Shown: one piece after another, positions 52,101-61,318 of the stretch
Position numbering within the stretch: position 1 is the first letter of the stretch
Layout: each line of letters starts with the position of its first letter
DNA from: Chitinophaga hostae
GTDB taxonomy: Bacteria > Bacteroidota > Bacteroidia > Chitinophagales > Chitinophagaceae
Assembly: GCF_018224885.1 (NCBI RefSeq)
Contig: NZ_JAGTXB010000018.1
Span: 62,001 to 126,000, forward strand
Length of the DNA stretch: 64,000 bases
Direction: 5' to 3'
Notes under the pieces: model-generated
The model's input: only the letters and a program-made list of their open reading frames with translations
The model's database searches: none
Told to the model about the DNA's origin: nothing
Program-made: the position numbers and the translations under genes

Positions 52101-52674
52101 GCAACGTAAAAAACCCTGCCTGGTCGGTAATAGCTGCCACTTCGCTGCCTTTTACCCGAATGGTGACACCGGGCACCGGGCTGCCTTTACTATCTGTAAT
52201 TTTCCCACGGATATTTTCCGGGGGCGATAATTCGTCATTGCCGTTACGCTCCGGTTGTGGCGCGGGCTTGCGGGAAATAACGATGGTATTGCCTTCAATA
52301 TCGAAGCTCAAAGGCTTATCCTGCAACAATTTGGCCAGGGCCACTTTCAGCGGGATATCGCGGATCTCGGCCGATACCGGGCTTACATCCGACAGGTCCT
52401 TGCTACGATAAAAAAAGACGTACCCCGTTTGTTGTTTGATTACGCTAAAGACCTGCTGCAGCGGCATCTGTTTGCAGGAAACCGTCACCGTTTGTGATTT
52501 TGCGCCGGCACAAACGTGTAAAGCCAGCACCGTTAATAAAACTGCGGTCATTTTCATTACTCGCCAGATTTTGGTTACATAATTGATCCCTGGTTGGGAG
52601 GATCTGCTATCGTCATGTGAACTAATCATCAACATGGAAATACCATGCCTGTTGCACGCAACATTAATTTTCAT
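49123..52674 (-). CDS. SusC/RagA TonB-linked outer-membrane receptor with STN domain
   Basis: 1183 aa if it starts at 52674; M40 (52557) is another start directly before a signal peptide-like segment. A secretin/TonB short N-terminal (STN) domain is present (VSCKQMPLQQVFSVIKQQTGYVFF), then a carboxypeptidase-like beta-domain (GKITDSKGSPVPGVTIRVKGS), plug (SGKAAGVQVTQADGSPGG, IRIRGGTSLLGGNDPLYIIDG), and a barrel ending NLGIRFGF. The STN domain allows signalling to FecR, whose gene lies upstream, so this is a TonB-dependent transducer. Confidence 0.95.
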   Translation of the reverse strand: MKINVACNRHGISMLMISSHDDSRSSQPGINYVTKIWRVMKMTAVLLTVLALHVCAGAKSQTVTVSCKQMPLQQVFSVIKQQTGYVFFYRSKDLSDVSPVSAEIRDIPLKVALAKLLQDKPLSFDIEGNTIVISRKPAPQPERNGNDELSPPENIRGKITDSKGSPVPGVTIRVKGSEVAAITDQAGFFTLRGVGPRAVLVVSCVGFESQTVNQGDKQYLEIELKSKVDDLNQYVVVGYGSTKRKDLTGSVASVNVEEVKNVPFASIDQALSGKAAGVQVTQADGSPGGVAKIRIRGGTSLLGGNDPLYIIDGVQVTIQNRYVQNQAEAVNPVERFGSDNPDVAVGGSFGRGLNSLAGLNISDIETIDILKDASATAIYGSKAANGVIIITTKKGKLNQKPILEANYYAGISSPIKEKLLNADQYLNVMKEAAQNLNDARAAAGLTPSAQATNILTKPGFLGTANTDWLGLVLRNAMSHNADISVRGGGSGSRYYTSLAYTKQTGVLKGTDFSRIAGKISLDNEITQRLRIITNLDYGFTKNNITNGIYPAALFAPPTLPAYNADGTAYQFLGSQIGGYDYQGYQSPMVLLEGINEGKTSSLIGSLSGDYDILKDLKFRSTVSVNYNSYHQLNYVPSTAVIASPNGVGSSNGGTASQAQTEDVNLFFENTLTWDKQFNENNRVNVVGGTSWQKYRFNSFSASGQGFPDDKYLNNLSSAAVTLPSTGVSGQNSLLSFYVRANYALKEKYLFTFTGRSDASSKFPAANRVGYFPSGGVAWRISEEPFMKKAKWVNELKLRASAGYTGTQNFGDYLYYTLYTPGSYGGTNALIPTQLGNDQIKWESTLQKDLGLDFELFGSRLRGVIGYYEKHTSGLLLSTILAPSSSYGSVISNIATISNKGLEIDLRMDFIKHKQFSWSGAVNISGNRAIVEDVNSDFTDPNDVNAFSLGNSIVRKGEPLGLFYGHQYEGIIKDQKQLDTYKNAFTYARYFAPYLGIGDPMYKLDSTGFFANEVIGRAQPKFYGGFTNTFTYKNFSLITLLTFSYGGEVLYLADVQNKYISGYMNKSTRILDRWTPENPNATRPRLILGQNSTAYTSSNDIYDASYIKLKSITLTYQLPVKTAAKLHIRDASVYASATNLFTITKYPGPDPEVSNNPYSLINGNSDVSTFPTVKQFNLGIRFGF

Positions 52675-52959
52675 ACCTTAGATTGGTTTTTGGTTGACAA
52701 ATGTTTCTCATCCGCCTTTGCAGGCAGTGAAAAGCTTTCCTAAAAACAGGGTTAACCATTGATCAAAAACCTGGTGCGGACGCCAATCTTGACACCAGGT
52801 TTTTTTATGGATGAACATAAGATCTCCGCGTCCGGTGGACCTCATTACTTCATAACATGATTTACTGGATAGCTATCTGCGCGGGCTTTGGTGGGGCCCT
52901 GCAACATTGGTTATTTTGCTGACGTTGGTGGTGTCAGCTATGGTTGGTTGTTGGTTTAC
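52675..52959. other. Intergenic region between SusC and FecR
   Basis: 285 bp with one clear terminator (52765-52807) and no supported gene. The right part is AT-rich and probably contains the promoter used by the ECF sigma factor for SusC, but no sequence I can assign as its box was recognised. Confidence 0.5.
52765..52807. terminator. Terminator between FecR and SusC
   Basis: AAAAACCTGGTG (52765-52776) pairs with CACCAGGTTTTTTT (52793-52807) across 16 nt. T-runs exist on both strands, so it works for the minus-strand FecR transcript. SusC then needs its own promoter to the left, consistent with sigma-directed control. Confidence 0.85.
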
Positions 52960-54105
52960 TTACGGATAAATGATAATTCTTCTTCCCTCCTCCACTTTAA
53001 AATTTATTCTTGCGCGTGACAATACTTTCAACAGTTGCTCCTGTGTAAGTCCTCTTCCTATTTCCCCGGTGAATGTTTCTGCCGGTATATTTCCACTGTA
53101 TTTCACTTCTATGTTATACCATCTTGATAGCTGCCGCATCACTGTTGGGATATCGGCTTCTTCAAAAGAAAAATAGCCGTTCTTCCAGGCGATGGCGTTG
53201 CTGCCATCTACCCTGTCGATCCCGAGAATCTCGTCTCCGGCAGGTGTTACCCTGGATTGCTGCCCCGGGAGCAGGTGTTTTATACCGTTTTCGGTTCGTA
53301 TCAATACCGCGCCTTTCAGCAGGGTAGTTTTGATGCTGCTTTCATCAGCATAGGCATTGATGTTAAAATGTGTGCCCAACACCATTACATCCATCTCGTT
53401 AACCTTTACCGTAAACGGCTGTTCTGCTTCGCCGGCTACTTCAAAATAAGCTTCACCGGTGATACTCACTTTTCTTTCCTTTCCTGAAAACGCCGTAGGG
53501 TAGCTGATCGATGAATTAGCATTGAGCCATACGTTGGTGCCGTCCGGCAGCGTGATGTTAAATTGTCCGCCACGGGGGGTTCTCAACACATTATAACTCA
53601 CTGCGTCGCCCTTTCCCGGTCCGCGCTTATACACGATTTGTCCGTGCGATGTTTTCTCTACTTTACTGTTACCCTGTACTGTTACGATACCGGTACCTGC
53701 GCTGTCCAGGTTTACCACGGTACCATCTGCCAGCGTAAGGGTGGCTTTATCTCCCCCGGGCATAATAGGCGCCGGTAGCTGTGCCATTTGCGGCTTGCGG
53801 TTCGATTGCACCAGGTAAATGCCCGTTCCTGCCGTTACCAGGATGAATGCTGCTGCCGCCACTTTCCAATAGCTGCGGCGCATAGGCACCACTTTCGGTA
53901 TTGCTGCTGCCGGCATAGTAGCAGCCTTTATACGCTCGCGCATACGCTTATCCAGGGCAGCTTCCGTATCATCTGCGGCTATATAAGCCGTGAGCGCCTT
54001 CTCATCGTAGGCATTGTACCATTGGAGCAAACGATGCTTTTCCTCTTCACTGGCCGCTCCGGCAAGGTATTTTTTTGACAGTAAGGCCAGTTCATTTATT
54101 TCCAT
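52960..54105 (-). CDS. FecR-like anti-sigma / sigma-regulator
   Basis: 381 aa. N-terminal cytoplasmic part (~1-79), membrane helix ~80-99 (YWKVAAAAFILVTAGTGIYLV), periplasmic FecR domain (VSYNVLRTPRGGQFNITLPDGTNVWLNANSSISYP, GEAYFEVAGEAEQPFTVKV) and a C-terminal STN-like end (YKVEEGR region). It relays the SusC signal to the ECF sigma factor encoded upstream with a 99-bp gap. Confidence 0.93.
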   Translation of the reverse strand: MEINELALLSKKYLAGAASEEEKHRLLQWYNAYDEKALTAYIAADDTEAALDKRMRERIKAATMPAAAIPKVVPMRRSYWKVAAAAFILVTAGTGIYLVQSNRKPQMAQLPAPIMPGGDKATLTLADGTVVNLDSAGTGIVTVQGNSKVEKTSHGQIVYKRGPGKGDAVSYNVLRTPRGGQFNITLPDGTNVWLNANSSISYPTAFSGKERKVSITGEAYFEVAGEAEQPFTVKVNEMDVMVLGTHFNINAYADESSIKTTLLKGAVLIRTENGIKHLLPGQQSRVTPAGDEILGIDRVDGSNAIAWKNGYFSFEEADIPTVMRQLSRWYNIEVKYSGNIPAETFTGEIGRGLTQEQLLKVLSRARINFKVEEGRRIIIYP

Positions 54106-54204
54106 CCGTGATATTAGTTTACAGGGTGCTATATAGTATATGTCGGCAAATAGGGATGCTACCCTACCTCCGGTAAAAGAAAATCTTTGAAAGGGGATGC
54201 TTTA

Positions 54205-54756
54205 TTAAAAAAGGGCGTGAAAATAGTTCCTGAACTGCAGGCGGAGTCGCTGCAGGGCTTTGGTAATATGTTTTTCCACAGCTTTTTCAGAGATATGGAG
54301 TTTCCTGGCTATTTCTTTGTTTGACATGCCCATATTACGACTGTAGTCGAAAACGATCCGGCATTTTTCGGGTAATTGTTTCAGCTGTTCCTGCATGGAT
54401 TGCTGCAGAAAATGGAGCTGGGCGGTATCATCTGTTACGGCCTGCACAGCTTCCGGCAGGGCCTCCACGGCGGTTACCGGGATGATCCTGGACAGTTGGG
54501 TAAAAACGGCATAGCGGCTGGCGGTGGCCAGGTAAGCGGGTAAGGACCTGATAATGGATTGATGGCGGCGCAGCCAGAGGCCGGTGAGTACATCCTGTAC
54601 CACATCCTCTGCCAGCTCGCGGGAACGCAGGCGGTCGTAGGCCAGTACATACAGGCGTTTCCAATACCTGTTGTAGATCTCTGTAAAGGCATTGTGATCG
54701 TCGTTGCTCATCATCTGAACCAGCGCCTCATCGGCAAAATTGGCGTAATCAGTCAT
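54205..54756 (-). CDS. ECF sigma-70 factor
   Basis: 183 aa. Sigma2 region AFTEIYNRYWKRLYVLAYDRLRSRELAEDVVQDVL and sigma4 region IVFDYSRNMGMSNKEIARKLHISEKAVEKHITKALQRLR. Region 3 is missing, as in ECF sigmas. It starts the cascade sigma-FecR-SusC-SusD and most likely activates SusC/SusD/TlpA transcription. Confidence 0.95.
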   Translation of the reverse strand: MTDYANFADEALVQMMSNDDHNAFTEIYNRYWKRLYVLAYDRLRSRELAEDVVQDVLTGLWLRRHQSIIRSLPAYLATASRYAVFTQLSRIIPVTAVEALPEAVQAVTDDTAQLHFLQQSMQEQLKQLPEKCRIVFDYSRNMGMSNKEIARKLHISEKAVEKHITKALQRLRLQFRNYFHALF

Positions 54757-54903
54757 CGCTTATTCTTATGGGACCTTAATTCATTTACTACCGGTAACAG
54801 TAACAGGATGATATTTAAGAATGGTTGATTCAAAAGATTACATTAGCGTAATTATCTCAAAGCTAAGGTTTCGCGGATAGACTAACAATAGTTGGCGCAA
54901 TAA

Positions 54904-54939
54904 AAAAGTCCCTCTCTGACAATTCAGAGAGGGACTTTT
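54904..54939. terminator. Bidirectional terminator after the S41 protease
   Basis: AAAAGTCCCTCTCTGA (54904-54919) pairs with TCAGAGAGGGACTTTT (54924-54939), loop 4 nt, A/T runs on both sides. It closes the protease transcript (minus strand) and separates it from the sigma gene. Confidence 0.92.
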
Positions 54940-54954
54940 CCAGACGAATAATAT

Positions 54955-57900
54955 TTATTTTATCTCTGCCAGCATCTCTTTCACAGCGGCTTCCAGCTGG
55001 GTGTCCTTTCCGGCCAGGAAATCTTCGTAGCGCAATGGCACGCGGATATCCGGTTCTACCTGTAGGTTTTCTGTAGGACGACCTTCTTTGCCGATGGTAG
55101 CGATCATGGGGATACCGAATACCATGGTTGGATCAATCTGGGTTTCCCACCATACGGCGGTACCGGTACCTGGTACGGGCATACCGATCAGTTTACCGAG
55201 GTTGCCCTGTTTATAGATATAGGGGAAGATGAATGCATCGCTGTAGTTTCCTTCGCTCATCAGTACGCAGCTGGGCGCCTGCCACTGGCCGGAGGGTTCT
55301 CCTCCTTTCAGCATTTCGCCCTGCGGCGCAAATTTCAGGTAGTTTTTACCGCTGAGGAAATTATACAGATCGTCGTGCAGCCATCCCCCGCCGTTGAAGC
55401 GGGTGTCCACGATCAGGGCCTTTTTGTCGCGGTTGCGGCCCATTACTTCGTCGTATACAGAGCGGAAGCTGGCGTCGTTCATACCTTGCACATGCACATA
55501 CCCTACTTTACCGTTACTGAGTTTATCTACCATTTCGCGGGTGTTGTTTACCCAGCGTTTGTACATCAGGGCGGTTTCTTCGCCACCGCTGACCGGTTTC
55601 ACGGTTTCTTCCCAGCGTACTTTGGTATCCGGGTTGTAGATGCTTACCAGTACGTTGCTACCGGCTTTGCGGTTTAACATGGATGCCCAGTCGCTTTTAA
55701 CCGTAATATTTTCACCGTCGATCTTTTCGATGATATTACCTTTTTTGAGTTTGCTGGCGGCCTTATCAAAAGGACCACCGGCGATAATATCAGCTACTTT
55801 GAGACCGTCTGCCGTGGAGCTTTCATCATACAGTAATCCCAGCGATGCGGTATTGTCGCCGTTTACCGGCTGTGGTGAGAAGCGACCACCGGTATGAGAA
55901 CCGTTCAGTTCTCCCAGCAATTCGCTCAGCAGTTCTTCAAAGTCGTAGTTGTTGCTGATGTATGGAAGAAAGCGGGCGTAATTATCGCCATACATTTTCC
56001 AGTCGATGTTGCGGAGGGTTGGATCATAGAATTTCTCTTTCACCTGTTTCCATGCGTGCCAGAAAATATACTTACGTTCTTCGTCCTGGTTAAGCGACAG
56101 TTCCGTGCTGATAGACACAGGGGTTATTTTGCCGCTGCCTGCATCTACTTTTACCACGCTGCCACGGTTGCTTACAAAAATGGTATTGCCATCTTTGCTG
56201 AGGGCGATGCTGCCGGGCGTGCCGCCCAGTTTAGCCAGGATCTTGGTTTCCCCGGTTCTTGGTTCAGTCATCCACAGATCATATCCTTTTTCGAAAGAGG
56301 CCATGTAGTACAGTTTGCTGGCATCTTTGCTGAGCACATAATCGCTGATGCTGGCGCTGTTGATAGTGAGTTTTACCTTCCTGTTTTCCAGGTTATTGAA
56401 ATCCGGCTGGAAGGCTTTTTTGCTGTCGGTGGAATCCTTTGTTTTCAGGGCAGAATCTTTCGCTGCTTTACCACCGGCTGCTTCTTTTTCTTTCAGCAGG
56501 TTAAATTCATCTTTCGACAGTTTATATTTATCAAATGCTTCCTGGTCAAAGAATACGGCGAAGATATCTACTTCGCGGCTGCCTTGCCGGGCGAGGGATT
56601 TACGTCCTTCGCGGCTGCTGGCCCAGGTGAGCATTTTGCCATTGTCGGCCCATTTGCTGTTGTTTTCACCGAAGCCGCTGTTGACAGGGTCTACAGGCGT
56701 TCCTTTTCCATCTGCCGGGATGAGGGTGGCGTTGGTCATGAAGAAGTAGCCGTGCGAGTCGTCGGTTACAATCCACTTCCCATCGGGGCTCCATTCAAAG
56801 CTCCAGTCGCCGTCGGAATAGGAATGGTTCCTGCCTGCGGGCAGCAGGGTGCGGCTTTTCCCGGAAGCGATGTTAAATACTTTCAGCACATTACGGTTTT
56901 CCACGAAGGCAATTTCTTTACCATCCGGAGAAAACAGCGGCTGGAACTCCTCTGCTGCGGTAGCTATTACCGGTTCTTCTTTCAATAGGGTAGCCGCAAA
57001 AAAGTAGGGTTCTTCTTTACGTACTTTGGTGGTCTGGTAAATATCCCAGTTACCATTGCGTTCTGCCGCATAAACCAACTTTTTACCATCGGGCGACCAC
57101 TGCACCATTCTCTCCTGTTGCGGCGTGTTGGTGATGCGCTTGGTAATATTGCCTTCCACGCTGGTAACGAATACTTCGCCCCGGGCCACAAAAGCCATTT
57201 CCTTACCATCGGGGCTCATAGCGAATTCGGTGGTATTACCATTTACGGGCACATTTTTCACAGTACCTGCTCGGCCATCGTTGAAGATGCTCACTTCCAG
57301 CTTACGGGGTTGTTCCCCTTCCTTCAGCGTATATATTTCACCGTTATAGGTAAAGCACAGGGTGTTGTTATCTGCCTTAGACAAATTACGCACCGGATGC
57401 TTTGAAAAGCTGGTCAACTGTTGCATGCTGGCTTGATCTGTCAGCGATCCTTTAAACAGGTTCTGGGAGATGCCTCCTTTTTCACTGAGGTAGTAGATAT
57501 CATTACCATTGCCAAACACCGGCTCCCTGTCTTCCCCGGCATATTCAGACACTTTTTCGTAGCTGCCTTTGGCAATATCCATTACCCAGATATCTCTTGT
57601 AACGGAAGATACATGGTGTTTACGCATTGGATCTTCGTAGCCCTTTCTATCCTGGAAAATAATTTTGTTCCCGGCCTTATTATAGTGGGCTACATCAGCA
57701 CCGGCAGCGCTGAGTAATACAGCGCGGCCACCGGTAACCGGTACGGTATACATATTTCGGAACAGGCGGTAGGGAAACCGTACGCTTTCTGCAGGTGCGT
57801 TCCTGGCGCTTCCGAAGAGCACCTGTTTGTTATCTGTTGTAAAATCGTAGGGAAAATCGCCGGCGCTGTTGCTGGTAAGCCGTACCGGCGTACCGCCGGA

Positions 57901-58185
57901 AGCCGGCATTACAAACACGTCGAAGTTGCCATAGCGATCGCTCGCAAAAGCGATGTATTTGCCATCATGGCTCCATACCGGCAGCATATCATGCGCTTCG
58001 TGGATGGTGAGTGGCACGGCCACCCCTCCTTTTACATCCACCCGGTAAATATCTCCTTTATAGCCGAAGGCAACGGTGTTACCGTCCGGCGAAATAGCGG
58101 GATTTCTCAGCCACAGGGCGTTTTCCTGGGCATAGGAGGCGGCTGCCAGTAATATGGCTGCACACCCGAAAAGTAGTTTCTTCAT
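54955..58185 (-). CDS. Tricorn-like S41 protease
   Basis: 1076 aa from ATG 58185 (signal peptide MKKLLFGCAAILLAAASYA). Beta-propeller repeats of TolB/WD40-like type (residues ~25-600: ISPDGNTVAFGYKGDIYRVD, WSPDGKKLVYAAERNGNWDIY), a PDZ-like segment and an S41 catalytic domain. Candidate catalytic residues are His764 in GSHTGG and Ser982 in GNYSDAF, with Glu near TENLQVEPDI. It probably degrades peptides in the periplasm. Single gene, own terminator. Confidence 0.9.
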   Translation of the reverse strand: MKKLLFGCAAILLAAASYAQENALWLRNPAISPDGNTVAFGYKGDIYRVDVKGGVAVPLTIHEAHDMLPVWSHDGKYIAFASDRYGNFDVFVMPASGGTPVRLTSNSAGDFPYDFTTDNKQVLFGSARNAPAESVRFPYRLFRNMYTVPVTGGRAVLLSAAGADVAHYNKAGNKIIFQDRKGYEDPMRKHHVSSVTRDIWVMDIAKGSYEKVSEYAGEDREPVFGNGNDIYYLSEKGGISQNLFKGSLTDQASMQQLTSFSKHPVRNLSKADNNTLCFTYNGEIYTLKEGEQPRKLEVSIFNDGRAGTVKNVPVNGNTTEFAMSPDGKEMAFVARGEVFVTSVEGNITKRITNTPQQERMVQWSPDGKKLVYAAERNGNWDIYQTTKVRKEEPYFFAATLLKEEPVIATAAEEFQPLFSPDGKEIAFVENRNVLKVFNIASGKSRTLLPAGRNHSYSDGDWSFEWSPDGKWIVTDDSHGYFFMTNATLIPADGKGTPVDPVNSGFGENNSKWADNGKMLTWASSREGRKSLARQGSREVDIFAVFFDQEAFDKYKLSKDEFNLLKEKEAAGGKAAKDSALKTKDSTDSKKAFQPDFNNLENRKVKLTINSASISDYVLSKDASKLYYMASFEKGYDLWMTEPRTGETKILAKLGGTPGSIALSKDGNTIFVSNRGSVVKVDAGSGKITPVSISTELSLNQDEERKYIFWHAWKQVKEKFYDPTLRNIDWKMYGDNYARFLPYISNNYDFEELLSELLGELNGSHTGGRFSPQPVNGDNTASLGLLYDESSTADGLKVADIIAGGPFDKAASKLKKGNIIEKIDGENITVKSDWASMLNRKAGSNVLVSIYNPDTKVRWEETVKPVSGGEETALMYKRWVNNTREMVDKLSNGKVGYVHVQGMNDASFRSVYDEVMGRNRDKKALIVDTRFNGGGWLHDDLYNFLSGKNYLKFAPQGEMLKGGEPSGQWQAPSCVLMSEGNYSDAFIFPYIYKQGNLGKLIGMPVPGTGTAVWWETQIDPTMVFGIPMIATIGKEGRPTENLQVEPDIRVPLRYEDFLAGKDTQLEAAVKEMLAEIK

Positions 58186-58359
58186 AAGCCGATTAGATCT
58201 GTTGTTATAAAGCAGCGACAGCATGCTGATGCAGCAAAATATAAAAAGGAACACTTTTTTTCAAGCAGGATAATGATAAGTGGCAGGAAGCTGTTAACAA
58301 AGGCATCCCCTGCCTCCTCCACTGCCGCAGACCAGGCATCGTTTACCCGTTCGGGTGGC

Positions 58360-59511
58360 CTATTCCGGGAAAGTTAACCTGATAAAACGTGGCCGATACA
58401 GGTTAGGATGTTGTGGCAGCACGTTAAAAAAATCGAATGAATTGACATTGTAACTGATCAGCAACTCCCCCGGCTTTGATAACCGTGGGTGGGCCTTGGC
58501 ATTGTACACAAAGAAATGTTTATCTTCCTTTACTTCCGGGCATTCCCATATTTTTATCACCGGCCCGAAAGGGCCTGCTGGCGTGGCTCCTAAGCGAAGC
58601 CCCACAGCGCTGCCCATACCATCTACCTGGAATACCAGCGCATAGCGCCCGTCTTTCAGCGGCGTAAGACTTAATTCATTGGAGGCCTGTGCGGTAACCG
58701 GCGCCGCCTGGCGTATATCGGCATTCCATTGGTGACCATCCCAAAATCTCCATCTCCCGAAATGCTCTACCTCTGCAGGCAATACCCTTGCTACCAGTAC
58801 TTTTTTCTGCATGCCTCTTACACCATATACATACACATAACCATCCGGATGGGGTGCGCCTGCCGCTTTTGTATTTAAAAAGATGCCGGCGCCGAAGGAG
58901 CTGTAGGCATCGCTGCTATCGGCCGGCAGAAACAGCGGCGTATCGAGTTGCCGCTGCGCCTTAAATGGCGGCCTGCTGTTGGCAGGAAGCACAATCAGCA
59001 CATTGCCTACTTCCGCAAATCCAAAGTCCTGCTGACTGATATTCCGTATGCGATACGCGAAAATATAGGTATTATTCTTTAGTGCAGTGTTTACAAAACC
59101 GTCGCCCAGCCAATAATAATCGCCCTTTGCGGCTGCCGGGGTATGCGGTTCAAATAAGGTTGCGGGGTTTCCCTTGCTATCGGTGTTCCAGTAAAACTGT
59201 ATATTTTTTTCCAGCGGCTCCTTCCCTTTGAGGATCGCCACAGAATTGTGGATCATGGAAAAACCGGGTTGCAGTTTACCATCCTGGATTTCGCCCGCCA
59301 TAGTATCACTGAACAGGATCAGGGTACTGTCGTTGTGCTGTTTATTCACGGGAATGCTGAAAATACCATCTCCCCCAAACCAGCCCGAGCTGCGGGTAAA
59401 TAAATCATTCCATTCGGTGGCAGCCGTTACTTTATAGTCCAGGTGTTGCAGGTCCGGCAGCGAGTCGCGCTGATGGGTAAGCCCGCAAAGCAATAGCAGC
59501 AATGTTTTCAT
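58360..59511 (-). CDS. Beta-propeller DUF4185/DUF5005-like protein
   Basis: 383 aa, hydrophobic N-terminus with a cysteine (LLLLLCG, lipoprotein possible but the region is short). The body has SGWFGGDGIFSIPVN, LILFSDTMAGE, MIHNSVAI and DGYVYVYGVRG motifs of the five-bladed propeller families DUF4185/DUF5005 related to GH43/GH62-like folds. It could be a glycan-acting or binding protein, but no catalytic triad was assigned. Lone gene. Confidence 0.6.
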   Translation of the reverse strand: MKTLLLLLCGLTHQRDSLPDLQHLDYKVTAATEWNDLFTRSSGWFGGDGIFSIPVNKQHNDSTLILFSDTMAGEIQDGKLQPGFSMIHNSVAILKGKEPLEKNIQFYWNTDSKGNPATLFEPHTPAAAKGDYYWLGDGFVNTALKNNTYIFAYRIRNISQQDFGFAEVGNVLIVLPANSRPPFKAQRQLDTPLFLPADSSDAYSSFGAGIFLNTKAAGAPHPDGYVYVYGVRGMQKKVLVARVLPAEVEHFGRWRFWDGHQWNADIRQAAPVTAQASNELSLTPLKDGRYALVFQVDGMGSAVGLRLGATPAGPFGPVIKIWECPEVKEDKHFFVYNAKAHPRLSKPGELLISYNVNSFDFFNVLPQHPNLYRPRFIRLTFPE

Positions 59512-59578
59512 AGCACTTCTAAAATAGTGCTTTTTTATTTTTCTTCGGGAGATAAATAACGCAGTATGCTGCCATGTA

Positions 59579-60184
59579 TCAGAACATGGTACCGAACACG
59601 CGGTCCCAGAGGGTGGAGCTCACGCCAAAACCCAGTTCTTCATTTTTGTAGTGGTGCAAATGGTGGTTACGCCAGAGCGGTTTTAACCACTTAAATGGCG
59701 GCGCCCAGGCGTGGATGGCGTAGTGCATGCTTCCATACATCAAATAGCCGGAAATAAAGCCGGGAAAAAACACAAATGCGTTTTCGCCCATTAGCAGGTA
59801 AAAGACCGCAAAAAGGAAGGAAGAGATAATCACGCTCGGCACGGGCGGCATAAACAGGCGTTGTTTATCGCGCGGATATTCGTGATGGTTGCCGTGCATG
59901 GTATAAGTAATTTTCCGGGCCATAGGGTGTGTGCTTACCCAATGGAACACAAACCGGTGGGCCAGGTATTCGAAGAGGGTCCAGCTGAATACAGCGCCCA
60001 GGTATACAAAAAGAACCCTGAAGTACGAATACTGCAGGGTTGTTTTGCTATAGTACAGCATATAGCCGATCACCGGCAGGTACATGCCAAAAATAACGAT
60101 GGGATGCGTTTTTGTTAACAGTTCCAGGTACCTGTTACTAAAAATCTGTGCCTGCCCTTTATTATGGACTTTTTCAAACTTCAT
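59579..60184 (-). CDS. Fatty acid hydroxylase / sterol desaturase family protein
   Basis: 201 aa, several membrane helices. Histidine clusters of a di-iron site: HRFVFH, HGNHHEYP, HYAIHAW and HHLHHYKNEE near the C-terminus. Such enzymes hydroxylate or desaturate fatty acids, sphingolipids or carotenoids; Bacteroidota homologues often hydroxylate lipid chains. Substrate unknown. It is divergent from the AraC gene at 60352 with a 167-bp gap. Confidence 0.85.
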   Translation of the reverse strand: MKFEKVHNKGQAQIFSNRYLELLTKTHPIVIFGMYLPVIGYMLYYSKTTLQYSYFRVLFVYLGAVFSWTLFEYLAHRFVFHWVSTHPMARKITYTMHGNHHEYPRDKQRLFMPPVPSVIISSFLFAVFYLLMGENAFVFFPGFISGYLMYGSMHYAIHAWAPPFKWLKPLWRNHHLHHYKNEELGFGVSSTLWDRVFGTMF

Positions 60185-60351
60185 ATGCCGGTATTTGATG
60201 CGTCGTTTGCAAAAATGCGGCAGGCAGCGGTTTTTACCGCCTATTTCCCTACGAACTGTGGTAATATGGTGCTGAGTTGCAGAAAAAAGGTGCTTACCTG
60301 TGTTGCTTTTCTACCAGGGAGCGTTAAGTTTGAATTTCATAACTTCGCCGG

Positions 60352-61251
60352 ATGAAAGCGAAAGAGACCGTACACGAGTTTTTCGAATTGCATGGCAGGG
60401 AATATCCTTCGGGGCAGTTTAATGTAAACCGCCTGGAGGAGTTTGGGTGCAGCGCTACTAACCTGCCGTCGAACCGAAGGGATTTCTACAAAATATCGCT
60501 GATTACAAAAGGAGGCGGTACCCTGTCGTATTCCGATAAGTCCATCCATCTGGGCGACATGTCACTTTCATTTATGAACCCCATGATCCCTTATTCCTGG
60601 GAGCCCGCTACGGATCAGCAAACCGGCTATTTCTGCCTGTTCCGGGAGGACTTTATAGACGCCAATTTAAAAAATGGTGGTCTGGCGCAGTCTCCCCTCT
60701 TCAAGGCCGGCGGCAATCATATTTTCTTCCCCGATGCACCAACAGGAAGTTTCCTGCAAGGTATCTTTGAAAACATGCTGCGTGAAATGCAGTCTGGCTA
60801 CGCCCATAAGCATGACCTGCTGCGCAGCTACTTACAGATCATCATGCACGAAGCGCTTAAAATGCAGGCGCCGGACACCTACTACCAGGCGGGCAATGCA
60901 TCGCAACGGATCAGTGAGTTGTTCTTCGACCTGTTGGAAAGACAGTTCCCTATTGATCCGCCACAGGTGATCCGTTTTAAAAATGCCAATGAATTTGCAG
61001 AACAGCTGTCTGTTCACACCAACCACCTGAACCGGGCATTGAAAGAAACTACCGGCAAAACGACCACCGAATGGATTGCCGAAAAAATTACCCGGGAAGC
61101 CAAAGCGCTGATCCTGCACAGCAACTGCGATATTGCGGAAATCGGGTATTGTCTTGGTTTTGAGCATGCCTCCAATTTCAACATCTTCTTCAAAAAACAA
61201 ACAAACCAAACACCTAATCAATTCCGGAAGACGGTTGTTTCCATTTCATAA
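60352..61251 (+). CDS. AraC family regulator
   Basis: 299 aa. N-terminal cupin-like sensor (ISLITKGGGTLSYSDKSIHLGDMSLSFMNPMIPYSW), C-terminal HTH (FAEQLSVHTNHLNRALKETTGKT, DIAEIGYCLGFEHASNFNIFFKKQ, then TPNQFRK). The SDR gene follows after 67 bp, so the pair may be functionally linked. A motif TACCTGT...CCAGGGAG occurs upstream of both genes. Confidence 0.88.
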   Translation: MKAKETVHEFFELHGREYPSGQFNVNRLEEFGCSATNLPSNRRDFYKISLITKGGGTLSYSDKSIHLGDMSLSFMNPMIPYSWEPATDQQTGYFCLFREDFIDANLKNGGLAQSPLFKAGGNHIFFPDAPTGSFLQGIFENMLREMQSGYAHKHDLLRSYLQIIMHEALKMQAPDTYYQAGNASQRISELFFDLLERQFPIDPPQVIRFKNANEFAEQLSVHTNHLNRALKETTGKTTTEWIAEKITREAKALILHSNCDIAEIGYCLGFEHASNFNIFFKKQTNQTPNQFRKTVVSIS

Positions 61252-61293
61252 CTACCTGTTTGATTTGCATAATTCCAGGGAGATAATGCCCGT

Positions 61294-61301
61294 TATCTTT
61301 G
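61294..61301 (+). promoter_or_regulatory. Candidate -7 box of the SDR gene
   Basis: TATCTTTG fits TAnnTTTG and lies 17 nt before the SDR ATG (61319). The -33 partner is not clear: TTTG at 61264 is 26 nt away. Confidence 0.45.
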
Positions 61302-61318
61302 TGTCATAAATAAAAACT

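Noticed and set aside
52858..52923. 21-codon ORF MIYWIAICAGFGG... upstream of SusC
   Set aside because: Too short, with no motif or ribosome-site evidence, and it lies in the promoter region.
55894..56988. 364-codon frame antisense to the S41 protease
   Set aside because: Complete overlap with a well-supported gene and no recognisable domain; it is a codon-bias shadow.
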